DNA of 64,000 bases from positions 18,513,088-18,577,087 of the forward strand of contig OX465579.1 of the NCBI GenBank assembly GCA_950022655.1, read 5' to 3'. How positions within the stretch are numbered: position 1 is the first letter of the stretch; each line of letters opens with the position of its first letter. Source of the DNA: Alentia gelatinosa (taxonomy: Eukaryota; Annelida; Polychaeta; Phyllodocida; Polynoidae). This document shows, piece after piece, positions 1 to 18,438 of the stretch. Under the pieces are notes generated by a model. The model searched no databases. It was not told where the DNA came from and saw only the letters and a list, made by a program, of their open reading frames with translations. Made by a program: the position numbers and the translations under genes.

Positions 1-204
1 TTCTCAGCTATGGATTTTTTCTTTGACACCCCTTACGGCACCACATCTGTGTAAATACTTAACCATAGAACATGTATTCAGCTATATACACTAAGTTTCT
101 TAGATACTTTACAATAGATTCCACATCACACATGAATAGTTTCATCTCTATTTTTCATTCCATGGAGTACTTATAGAATTGGACTGAGAATCGTATAAAT
201 ATAC

Positions 205-600
205 AATACTCCATGAGATTGGATGCCCCTGCATTCATCATCGAGGCAGAGCTGAGTGATGATTATGGTGCATCCAAATGAGTGGAGTATTGTTAATTTT
301 ATGATTCGAGTGTGGTTCTGGATTTATCTCACCCCGTTCACTGATAGAATAGCATTGCAATATCAGAATAATTCAATTACTTCCCAAATCCAGTTAGGAA
401 TGTATAAAACTCCATGTTGATGTCTTATCTGCTTTGTGAAATCGTGGCCACTGATTGGCCAGTCGATTATGACATCATCTCGCATCACCCTGTCACAACC
501 ATGGCGTAATATTCTCACTTTATGTGGGTGATCGGTGTGTATAAATTTCTAATGTTATTCCTATGGTTTAACTTATACCAGGGGTGAGATAAATGTGTAA
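205..600. repeat. Dispersed MITE-like element, copy 1
   Basis: This AT-rich non-coding unit contains the motifs ATTTATCTCACCCC and a terminal GGGGTGAGATAA. The stretch around 31000-31265 matches its reverse complement in several places (TCTCACCCCTGG, ACCAATCAGC, GCATCCAAA). It has no open reading frame, so it is probably a non-autonomous DNA element. The exact ends are uncertain. Confidence 0.5.
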
Positions 601-667
601 TACAACCCTGTATAGTACTACCAGGCATGATTTCTCTGTAAAATAATAGACGTCAGATCAGGTGTGG

Positions 668-677
668 TTTATTTATT
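668..677 (-). terminator. Probable EIPR1 polyadenylation signal
   Basis: Two overlapping AATAAA hexamers read on the minus strand, starting about 22 bases after the TAG stop of EIPR1. This would give a very short 3' UTR. No other hexamer was looked for further downstream, so use of this one is an inference. Confidence 0.5.
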
Positions 678-698
678 TACATGGACGTACAGCGGTGC

Positions 699-3600
699 CT
701 ATAACAAGATCTTGTACTTGGTTGCGCGGGGCACTCTGTTGATCACAAGTCGCCCGTCATAACTCAGAGAGGCAAACAACCAGGGATCTGTGGTGGACCA
801 CTCGGCAGCGTACACACTGTCTTCATGTTCATCGTATGTCGAGATGACTCCATCCTGCAAAGGCTCATGAGATCTACAACGAGAAACGAGTTAGATAAGA
901 TTTTACGTCTGTCCCATGTATACTATGACTACCGCTAGCAACGAGAGTGGGTGGTCAAATGGATAGATATATATTTCAAAATTTTCAGATACTGAATTAG
1001 CAATGGATTTATCCAGATTTAGTGTACCTGAAAAATAATTTTAAATGGAATGATACATATGGCCTCCTTGTGAGAGATATGTACTCTCATAGAAATGGAC
1101 GGAGAGATTATCAGACATAATCCCCCATTGAGGATTTTTTCTTAATACTTCATGGGCGTTGGATACAATTTCCCAGTGTTAAGTATATGGGGAGAAAATA
1201 CTAGGGATGAGATAAATACATGTAGTTCTACACTAGCGCGGCCGCCATCTCACCTTTCCCTCTGTTCTTCATCATCCCCATTCTCAAGGTCATCGTCCTC
1301 TCCAAGGTTACCGAAAGGCTCCGAAGAGATGGACACGGCGTTTGTCAAGATGACGCGACTGTCACTGCTAGAGGTCAGCACCAGCTGATCATGGAAGTGG
1401 TTGAAGCGGATACTCCAAATCCTTTATAAAAAATGAAACCCTAGGCTTATTAGCTTGATTTAACATCCAGTCAACCATTACAGGTCCTTTCTCGACTTCC
1501 TTAAGGTTGAACTTTTCTCACTGCTTTTACACCATATGGGTGGTGATCAAATCTATGTGATGAATTTGGGTAAAAATATCACCTCTACACATTTACCGAT
1601 GTGAGAGTTCTTTCACTTCCCATACCATATAGACATGGTATGAAAGGGACTGACTTTTGAAATAGCAGTAAATCTACCACTGCTGGGAATGGCTGCAGTT
1701 GGATTCAAGCCCACAAAGTCCGACAATCTTGGGATTAAGATCGCAGTGCTCTTAACCACTGATGATGATCAGTTATAATGATGAGTTGTCAACAACAAAA
1801 ATTTGAATCAAATATTTCAGAAGTTTGGACTTCTATGTATCGTAGTAATTTAAGTAGATTTGCCTCACCAATGAGAATGGTCACTAAGACTCTTCAGAGG
1901 AGTAGTTGGGTTCCTGATGTCCCAGAACTTGGCTTTACAGTCATCTCCACACGATGCCAGATAGTACTGTTTGTTGGGATTAAAATCGAGGTCCCGTACC
2001 AACTGGCTATGTGCATTCTCTATGCTGTAAACTTGTCTGAAAAGAAAGGGTAAAGATTATGAAGACGTGGCTAATACACATCTATGACAAGCCGATGCTA
2101 CTTTGAGAGTGACAGTTTTCTGTCTGTTTTGAACCATGTTACTAAAAAAAAGTATGAAAATAAAGTGTAGTCTTGCTACATTCACCAAGTTTGAAATACA
2201 ATGAAGAGAGACCTGTAAACAAATCCGTTTTTTTGGGTTTTTTTTAGTGTTTTATTTTCAAATCAACGTAACTGTTCTGAATCTGAAAGGCTAGAAAGTG
2301 TTTTACTAAGGAGCGAGAACGATTTTCTTGGATATTTACACGAACTTTTTGCGTGCTTACGGTTCTGTTGCCAACTAGATGTTTTAGTGAGTTGGTTGGT
2401 TTTAGATACCATGTCCTGTAGATAATAAACTACAATGTTATTATCATTATATGCCTATAGGCGAATGTCTTACTTATCTACCTGTGGCCGAACGTCTATG
2501 AAATACTTCCCGCTGCTAGAGGTGCAGTATAAATAATGTTCGGGCTCACTGTGACGTAGTGAATGAGCCCATCGTGAACGACTTCCAAGTTCATAAAATG
2601 GCGTTTTCTTAAGTGTTATTTAGGTATATATAATGATAAGAAAACGCAGTGACTGAGCTAGACTAGCCTCCGTCCCTGTGTCCTACTCCTACTGCTGCCT
2701 ACCGCCACCGCACGCCCTCCTTACCCCTCCACCTACTCTCCCCTTGGCCTGGCTGATTCTTGAGCCAGTCAGAGAAACCTTACACATTGTAATTTATTTT
2801 ATTCATTGAATTTATGTTCATAATCAAAGACTTGAGCAAGTCTATGACTGAGCCTGTAGGGAAGCCATTCTCGGCCTTTGGTCCCATAAAATTCGTCCCT
2901 CTACACTCGGCAGTGGGACATATTTTATAGGACAAAAGGCCTGGAATGGTAATTCCTACGGGTTAGGTAACCACGTTTTCTCTTATCACCCACTTCATAC
3001 TCCTCAGGTCCCAGCCACGAATGGCTGTGTCGTTGGCAGTGGCTATTTGTGTAGAGTTGTGATGAGGATTCCACCTCCCAGATGTGAATTTAGGCTGACC
3101 TTTGCCTTCTAGCGTAGCTGATGCTGATAGCTGTAGCGGAAACGAAAAAATGTTTTTAAAAAGTATGTAAGACGGTGAGATACTATCATGAAACATCACG
3201 AAATTTCATATGATTGTGTATATGGTGTGAGTTGTCTTCGCGGAATAATATGACGAAGTGAAGCTGAGTGATATTTGTCGCGTAAGATAACTCAGATGAC
3301 TCGGAGAATGCGCACAAACAAAAAGAAACGTAAAAATAACTTATTGTGTATATATGAGTCAAATCTCTGTGTGAACAATATCTTAATGCACCTTCAGCTA
3401 TGAGTGTGTTGTAATATACGAAAACTGCCTTACTGTCTTTGTATGTCAAAAATATGCGGTGAAATTATTGATCAGGTACATCCCGATGACATAGGCACAG
3501 GGATAAATAATACAAAGACACGTGATCACATGCCCCATAATCTCACTTGGTTTTGTCTCATGAGATTATTCCGGAACCAAACCTCACGGCATATTTCGAT

Positions 3601-6319
3601 GCAGTTTCTTATTAATTCCTCACCTTGGTCACAGATCCGCTAGCCTCTACGTCGTGCAGCAGAATATGCGTCTCGGACAGAGCGATCAAGTCTGTGTTTT
3701 CTCCGGATGGGTGCCACAGGATGCTGCAAACGTGTAGGAAATACAAGATCAATCCATCCCAAGGAATTACAGTACAGAGTACAGAAAAGATGGGAGAAAC
3801 CTGTTTGAATGCTACTTAAACTTAATCACAATGAACTGCTAGATAGAGACCGTGATTATTAATGTTTATAAAGTATGATGACTTTCTTGTAATCAATTTC
3901 CCAAGAAAGAAATATTGAAGACGTGACAAGGTGTTATCGCCGTAGTGGAACCTGGATGTACATTAATGTACATAAAAAAAAATATATAAAAAAAAAAAAA
4001 ATTGTTACATTAATGATTCCTGTTGTGTTTTACATCCACCTCATACCCCAGACACATCCCTTATCCAAGTGACTTCTTAATCATAATCCCACTAATAGAT
4101 CGACATGTAATCAGAGGATCTCCACGAACCACTTCATGTCTCCGTGGTCGTCATTCTCGATCTGTGAGAGGTGCTCCAGGGACTGCGAGCTGGCCGAGTT
4201 CTCGTCGTGCGCGCCCTGATCAAAGTCTGACGGGATGCGCCACAGCGCCGCCTTCATCTCCGCCTTAGCGTCGGAGGCTGCAGTTTGAAAGAGGAGGATT
4301 AGATTTTATTATCCACCTAATATAAAGTGTCCATAGAAAACACATAGGGAGTGAGTATTGATATACCCGGAACATAAAGATATATATAGATATATATATC
4401 CACCTAATACAAAGTGTCCATAGAAAACACATCGGGAGTGAGAATTGACATACCCGGAGCATAAAGATATATCCACCTAATTCAGAGTATCCATGGAAAA
4501 CACATCGGGAGTGAGTATTGACATACCCAGAGCATACAGATATATCCACCTAATTCAGAGGATCCACAGAAAAAACATAGTGAGTGTGTAAGGGTCGGAT
4601 TTTGAAACCCGCTAAATCACGCTTTCATCCTAGGATCAGACACCCAAAAATAATTTTAGATTATTACGATGTGGCAATAACACCTCTTTAGCAAGCCTGA
4701 GCAAGCAAACCAAAAATAATTTTAGAACAATACTTCTTTTTATATTTTATATTGATGAATGGTTTAGATTTAAAAGCCTTTTGAAATTGTGTATAATTCT
4801 GCATGTTGTCCAACCCGCTAAAATATTTGAAATTTCAAAAAACGTTATAAATGCCTATAATTTGAGAGAAACTAATATTATGTGGTGACATATGTTATAT
4901 TTGACCCAAATATAGCATATATTAGATTTAAAATCTACAGGGGTGTTGGACAACACGTTTTTATAACTACTCAAAACAGTGAATAAAATAATATCAGTAA
5001 CTATAAACCTTTATATTCTTAATAAAATGATAGTAATCTACATTTTACAAAGCAAACCAATAGCGATATTGGACTAATTGCTTAGATGAACTTACTTTTG
5101 TTATAACATGTGGCCAATATGTTTTTATCCAGAGGCGAGGCACTGATTTGCCAAATTTCTCCCTCGCGATGACTGAACATATTTTTGTTGATGACATTGT
5201 TTTCATCATCGAAATCTATTTGATGGACCTGAAAAGAGTCATGCATTTCAGTAAAGGATGACAAAATATTATCGTGAAATAATCAATCATAAATACACGT
5301 ATGTGTCATTCACTTAGAAATACGAATATAAATTTCCATTTGTGTGTTTCTAGCCATGTCTTCAATACAGAAATATGAATATGTACACTTCAGGGAAATA
5401 TTACGTTACTTTTCCATTCTGAACCTACCTGATTTTCAAACCTAAGAGATTGTGTGCCCACAAGAAACCGGATCGCCTCAGTTTCTGCAACCTGAGCTGT
5501 AAGAGCTCGGGCCTGAAATAAAGAGAAGAGTTTGACTGGAATTTAAACTTTAGCTGGATGGTTGATGAGCAAGATGAGATACATTGATCAGCTACGTGAT
5601 AGCCTTGATAATATCGTGGTTTTAACCGAACTGCAGCTTTGGGCCATTTTATAATCAATATGGACATTTAATAAGACCCAGATCTAGAAGGTTAAACGAT
5701 GTGAATAAGATGATTGCAATCAATATAATTGTGAAATAAATTAGACTAGGCCCACCAGTTTCATACAACACATTCAGGCTGGACATGGTTGAAAGACTCT
5801 TTTATTTTAGACATCATGATATATATGAGTAGGTGTATTAAACTGCAATTACTTGAGTGCAGTTCCTCCTACTTGTGTATTATAGCCATACCGTCGTTAA
5901 TAATATTTTCAACAAAATATTTCTAGAAAGGTCCGTTAAAGGTAACATGTATGACAGCCATATCCTAATTAGTAGGTAGTATTGGGCCAGAATAAGGCTA
6001 CAATATATCTCGTTGAATATATAAGGTCTTGTTCTGTCTAACAATACACTTTTTAGATAAGTAGACACACATGTGAGCAGGATGGAAGAACCCCGCCCCT
6101 TTTATTCAATTGTTGTGAATGAGAATACATATGGGTGACTCCCCTATTATCGTCCAAGTATTCCTTATGTCGATATTCAATGAAATACTGATTAATTCAA
6201 AATATATCCAAAATACCAATGTGTATTAGATTACAATATCTATGAACCTATCATCTCCCCGTATCCGTTGATATTACCTGGAATTCCAGGCCATAGATGA
6301 CAGGAGCGTCGTCTTCCAT
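699..6319 (-). CDS. EIPR1: EARP/GARP complex-interacting WD40 protein EIPR1 (TSSC1), complete
   Basis: Nine exons on the minus strand: 6278-6319, 5429-5512, 5096-5228, 4133-4277, 3624-3723, 2994-3130, 1869-2036, 1254-1421 and 699-873. They sum to 1152 bases, or 383 aa plus stop, against about 387 aa in vertebrates. The start [14 protein letters not shown] and the end in [12 protein letters not shown] are near-identical to the vertebrate family. Other diagnostic blocks are [49 protein letters not shown] and [17 protein letters not shown]. The protein folds as a seven-bladed WD40 propeller and, in studied animals, binds the EARP and GARP tethering complexes in endosomal recycling and dense-core vesicle formation. 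Phases agree at all eight junctions. Two donors are weak (AA|GTGGTT after exon 4, AA|GTGGGT after exon 6), but no other donor keeps the conserved frame. The gene is divergently paired with HDAC3. Confidence 0.96.
1444..1770 (-). mobile_element. tRNA-derived SINE, full length, minus strand
   Basis: On the minus strand the unit begins with a tRNA-like head carrying an A box (GTGGTTAAGAGCA) and a B box (GGCTTGAATCC). A unique body follows, then the tail GACTGGATGTTAAATCAA. The body and tail match the plus-strand copy at about 41955-42203 (shared words GGTAAATGTGTAG, GATCACCACCC, TGGTTAACTGGACGTTAAATC). It is oriented with EIPR1 and fills about 327 of the 447 bases of intron 7. The head looks leucine or serine tRNA-like, but no family name can be given from sequence alone. 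Confidence 0.75.
4305..4590. repeat. Tandem array, 73 bp unit, about four copies
   Basis: The anchor word CCACCTAA recurs at 4313, 4400, 4473 and 4546. The spacing is 87 bases where an extra TATATAGA run is present, then 73 and 73. Each unit carries a version of GTCCATAGAAAACACAT and ATACCCGGAGCATA. The array abuts the acceptor of EIPR1 exon 4. Single or short tandem copies of the same family occur at about 8893-8990, 20090-20175 (inverted) and 52178-52425. Confidence 0.85.
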
Positions 6320-6389
6320 CTCGCCCTCGATCTACTGTGGCCACGGATGCAGAAGTACCTGCAGGCAAGCGTTCCAAGCGCAAAGCAAG
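6320..6389. promoter_or_regulatory. Shared bidirectional promoter of EIPR1 and HDAC3
   Basis: Only 70 bases separate the two start codons, so each gene's core promoter must overlap the other's 5' end. No TATA box is visible. The HDAC3 start codon sits in CAAGATGGCGAC, which matches the YY1 consensus AAnATGGCG and is typical of TATA-less housekeeping promoters. Shared regulation is inferred from this spacing. Transcription start sites are not known. Confidence 0.7.
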
Positions 6390-15108
<8,719 letters not shown>

Positions 15109-15170
15109 TCGCCGCCGCGTCTTCGTCTCGTCGATACATTCATTCCCACACTGCCACAGCGCCTGGCTGG

Positions 15171-15301
15171 TTCAGGATGCTGCGGCGGCGTACACGACGG
15201 CTCCACGCCGGCCCCTGCCCGCGGCGACCCGCTCCCCGGCCCGGCCCGGCCCCGGCCCCGGCTCCGTCCCCGGGCGGCCGCACGGGAGGCCTCCGGCGCC
15301 A
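15171..15301. other. GC-rich patch in the HDAC3 3' UTR
   Basis: About 130 bases right after the HDAC3 stop are dominated by C and G, with repeated CGGCCC and CCCCGG words, in a window that is otherwise AT-rich. It encodes nothing recognisable. It could form strong hairpins or quadruplexes in the 3' UTR. Confidence 0.7.
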
Positions 15302-15436
15302 CCCACAGACAGTGCCAACAGGTTTCTGCTACATACATCACTGCATTCATGCTATCCTCACCCCCTTCATCGTTTCACCCGCTCACACCCAGGTACTCCA
15401 GTGTCGACTAATACTCAGAAGGAATCTGACGAGATG

Positions 15437-15752
15437 AAAATAGCTGTACTCCACCGAGTTTGACCGCAGAGTGATTCATAAAGAGATTACGAAGGTAGTG
15501 CAAGCTAGGCTTCATTCATCAAAATCTAATTCACAAAGCAAAGCTGAGTGAATTACTCTGCCGTCAAACTCTGTGGATTGCGGACCAAGTCATTTTCATC
15601 GAGTGGGTTTCTGATTTTATCTCACCCCGTATAACATCATTTACTAATGAGATAACTCAACAAATGAGTTATTGAGTATTGGGTACAATATCTTCACGTG
15701 GAGTAAGAGTTCCTAACATTAAGCCTATGGAGAAAAATACCGGGGTGAGATA
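15437..15752 (+). repeat. MITE family B copy
   Basis: This is the longest member of the family seen here, at 316 bases. It carries internal GAGTTTGACCGCAGAGTGATTC and its mirrored GAATTACTCTGCCGTCAAACTC, which form a hairpin of about 20 bp with a loop. It ends in ATACCGGGGTGAGATAA. Confidence 0.8.
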
Positions 15753-16000
15753 ATCAGTCGTTATGGATAATTTTGTAATAACCTCCGATGGTTGTGATTT
15801 TGTTTTTCATGAGTAATGGTAAATTGTTTTAGACATGTGATCATATACTTTTATTGTAACACCTTCAATTGAATCTTTTCATTATTTCACCAAAGTGAAT
15901 ATTTGTAGTTTGGTTATTGTACAAAAATCATACTAGTGAGAATGCCTTTGTTGATGCACAGATGGAAATAGTTATTAAAAGGACGCTCATAAAATGAAAA

Positions 16001-16272
16001 AAACTTGGTCCGTACTATGCAGAGTTTGACTGCAGAGTAATTCATGAAGCTAAGCTGAGTACAAAGTCAAACAAGGTGGAATGCGGACCGTGCAATTTTC
16101 ATTGAGTGGGTTTCTGATTTTATCTCACCCCATATACATGATCAGAAACATTATCAGTCGATAAATTAACTCACCCAATTAGCCATTGAGTATTGGGTAC
16201 AATACCTTCATGGCCGTCAAGTATGAGTTCCTGACGTTAAAACCTATGAAGAAAAATACCGGGGTGAGATAA
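16001..16272 (+). repeat. MITE family B copy
   Basis: It has the same boundaries and motif order as the preceding copy, with a shorter internal hairpin. It lies in the same orientation about 250 bases downstream and ends in ATACCGGGGTGAGATAA. Confidence 0.8.
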
Positions 16273-17659
16273 TGGATCAGGAAGTAACAATATGAAGCTG
16301 TCGGTTATGTTCTTTATTCTCGAGGTCATGAACACTTGCGTTCAGTGACATTGTTTTAATATCTGTTATCAACCTCTGCAGATGCACTTGACATCAGCGA
16401 TGCAATCCAGATCTATTTCGTAAAGTAGTTGTTTTAGAATAAATGTACTTCTTAGTTTGAAATACTTTGCACGGTTTTAAAAGGGAGTTGATGCAGCGTC
16501 ATAATGGTAATGAGGCATCAAAATGCTTACCTATGGCAGTTTCCAGTCTTACCATGCTGAGCATGGAGGAAGACTTGGGGCAACAAAATATAAAGTATAC
16601 GTGTGTGGTGTGAGGATTAGGCATTATATACAAGTATTAAGAGAAATGTGAATCATTCGTTATCATCTGTCGAATTTTAACGCCAGTCCATCCATCATTT
16701 GTATTCTTTTATTGATAATAAATATATAACATAAATACGTGTCTTCGGTTGTATAATTCTGATTCCTTCTTTAAAACTGGGAAAAGCAACATTTTATCAA
16801 ATCCTATTCAGGTGCTGGAGAAGGGCAGTAAGTCAATGGCGTGTTTTTCTGTGAATTTCAGTCCCAGTTAAGAAGAAACCAACAACTTTTGGTCAAAGTC
16901 GTCATTCTCCAAGAGTTTGATGTGGAGTGATATGAAGAGGTAACAGCCGAGTGAATATCACATAACATTCAAACGAGTTGGAGAATGACTTCTTTAACCA
17001 AAGCGAGTTGTTTTCTGTATTTAGCTCACCCATGTACACACTAAAGGAACATGCAACACACAGGATATAGATCATGGAGACCAGACTACAAAACTTGAAG
17101 GGGCATGGAGAACAAGTTCCCAATCTTAAGCCTCGTGAACAAAAATACCAGGGGTGAGATAAAATGATTGTACAAATACTTTTTTTAAGTTAGATATCCG
17201 ATATTTTTTCTAGTCCCAATTTTCATACCTAATTCCTAAATACAACTACAAACGTTATGTTGTGGACAATGAGTTCCCTGAAGCCCAGTCTTACTGGTAG
17301 GTATAACATTTTCCTGAAGTTCCGCGGTGAAAATCACGTCCAGGATGACTTTGTCAATAGTCTAAATGAAACAATTTTATGGTGTTTGAAATTGTATTAT
17401 CAAACAGGCGACGGAAAACCGTGCAAACAATAAAAGCTTTTGTAGAAAAGTACAAGAACATACTTTAACAAAGTTAGACGACTTAACATATATTCACAGT
17501 CAAAGGACTAACCAGACGGTTTTAGAACTGGCTAAATGCTGGAAAACCTGGTTAATGATTTTGCATTTTCCATATAAAATATGAAAATACAAAGCGTGTA
17601 TTCAAAGTATATTCCTGAGTCATAAGCATGAGCTTTCTGTACATAATATTCTTACGTTA

Positions 17660-18086
17660 AAGGCATATCCGACAATTTTCAGCAGCGCTACCTGGTGATT
17701 TTAAGATATTGATCTTTTCAAATTGTTTGATTGTAACTTATTCACGTAAAATATCAATTGACTGATTTATATAGGAAATATACTGGAAAATATGGTTTTC
17801 TTCAATTATCCAAAAAGCAAGTACGGTTACCTGTGATTTGTTAAGAATATGGCATTACTATATCATGAGAAAGTTTGAAAAAGTGACGTGTTTTACTCTG
17901 TAAAAATTGACTTTTATAAATTATATATAATCTATTATAATGTTATCATTAAATCAAAAACTAGCACAGTGACCCCCAAATTTTCATTGAGAATTAGATT
18001 CTACAGCACTTTGAGATCATCATATTCAATTTTCAAGAAATTGACATGGGTTTTAATTTTCAAGACGCATTGTCCAATATGCCTTT
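17660..18086. repeat. MITE with AAGGCATATCCGACAAT-type termini
   Basis: The left end reads AAGGCATATCCGACAAT, and the right end is ATTGTCCAATATGCCTT, complementary at 15 of 17 positions. The interior includes AAACTAGCACAGTGACC and ATCATCATATTCAAT, which recur at about 35480-36110 (two tandem copies) and, inverted, at about 53528-53780. It encodes no protein, so it is a non-autonomous element of about 427 bp. Confidence 0.8.
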
Positions 18087-18117
18087 GATATTCTAAATGA
18101 TAAGTTAGGGATTCTGG

Positions 18118-18315
18118 GGCCCGTTTAATAATCTAGGATTGTACATGTAAGCCCTGTTATGTATGCCATAGAGACACCGGGGTGATGTGGGTCAACTTTA
18201 TTCAACACCTATGGACGGCTCATACTGTCTTAGCGGACTTATTATAAAACAATAACCCTTGTACGAGTTACAGAAAGTGGTCTACATGTACTATCCTAGA
18301 TTATTAACCAGGTCC
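18118..18315. repeat. Foldback element downstream of ERCC8
   Basis: The left arm around 18120-18150 (GGGCCCGTTTAATAATCTAG and on) is complementary to the right arm at about 18284-18315 (CTAGATTATTAACCAGGTCC). A further partial arm lies at 18385-18418. The likely ERCC8 polyadenylation signal falls within this element, so the 3' end of that transcript may be repeat-derived. Confidence 0.65.
18197..18202 (-). terminator. Candidate ERCC8 polyadenylation signal
   Basis: AATAAA on the minus strand, about 237 bases past the ERCC8 stop codon, inside the foldback element at 18118-18315. It is the clearest hexamer seen downstream of the gene. Confidence 0.4.
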
Positions 18316-18438
18316 CTGATTAAGAAGGGGTTAAGATGAGGTGCCATAGAGACTCAAGGAGTTATAAGTTACAGAAAAGGGTCTTCTAATACGATCCTAG
18401 TTCATTAAACGGGCCCCTGATTCTCAGAGAGGTTGATC

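Larger units (their letters stand above)
1..698. other. Intergenic DNA downstream of EIPR1
   Basis: No coding potential was recognised. From about 205 to 600 the stretch holds a dispersed inverted-repeat type element that ends in GGGGTGAGATAAA-like sequence. A related copy lies in reverse orientation at about 31000-31265 in RCL1 intron 8. The overlapping TTTATT words at 668-677 read AATAAA on the minus strand, 22-31 bases past the EIPR1 stop codon, and probably serve as its polyadenylation signal. Confidence 0.6.
15109..18438. other. Convergent intergenic/3' UTR stretch between HDAC3 and ERCC8
   Basis: The stretch contains the 3' ends of both genes and mostly repeats: a very GC-rich patch at about 15171-15301, family B MITEs at 15437-15752 and 16001-16272, a related copy ending near 17160, a long-TIR MITE at 17660-18086 and a foldback element at 18118-18315. 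Candidate HDAC3 polyadenylation words are ATTAAA at 15974 and AATAAA at 16438. Neither stands out as the real one. No additional gene was recognised. Confidence 0.6.

Noticed and set aside
1677..1770. Minus-strand tRNA-like sequence as a functional tRNA gene
   Set aside because: A and B boxes are present, but the acceptor stem does not close, and the sequence continues into the SINE body found elsewhere.
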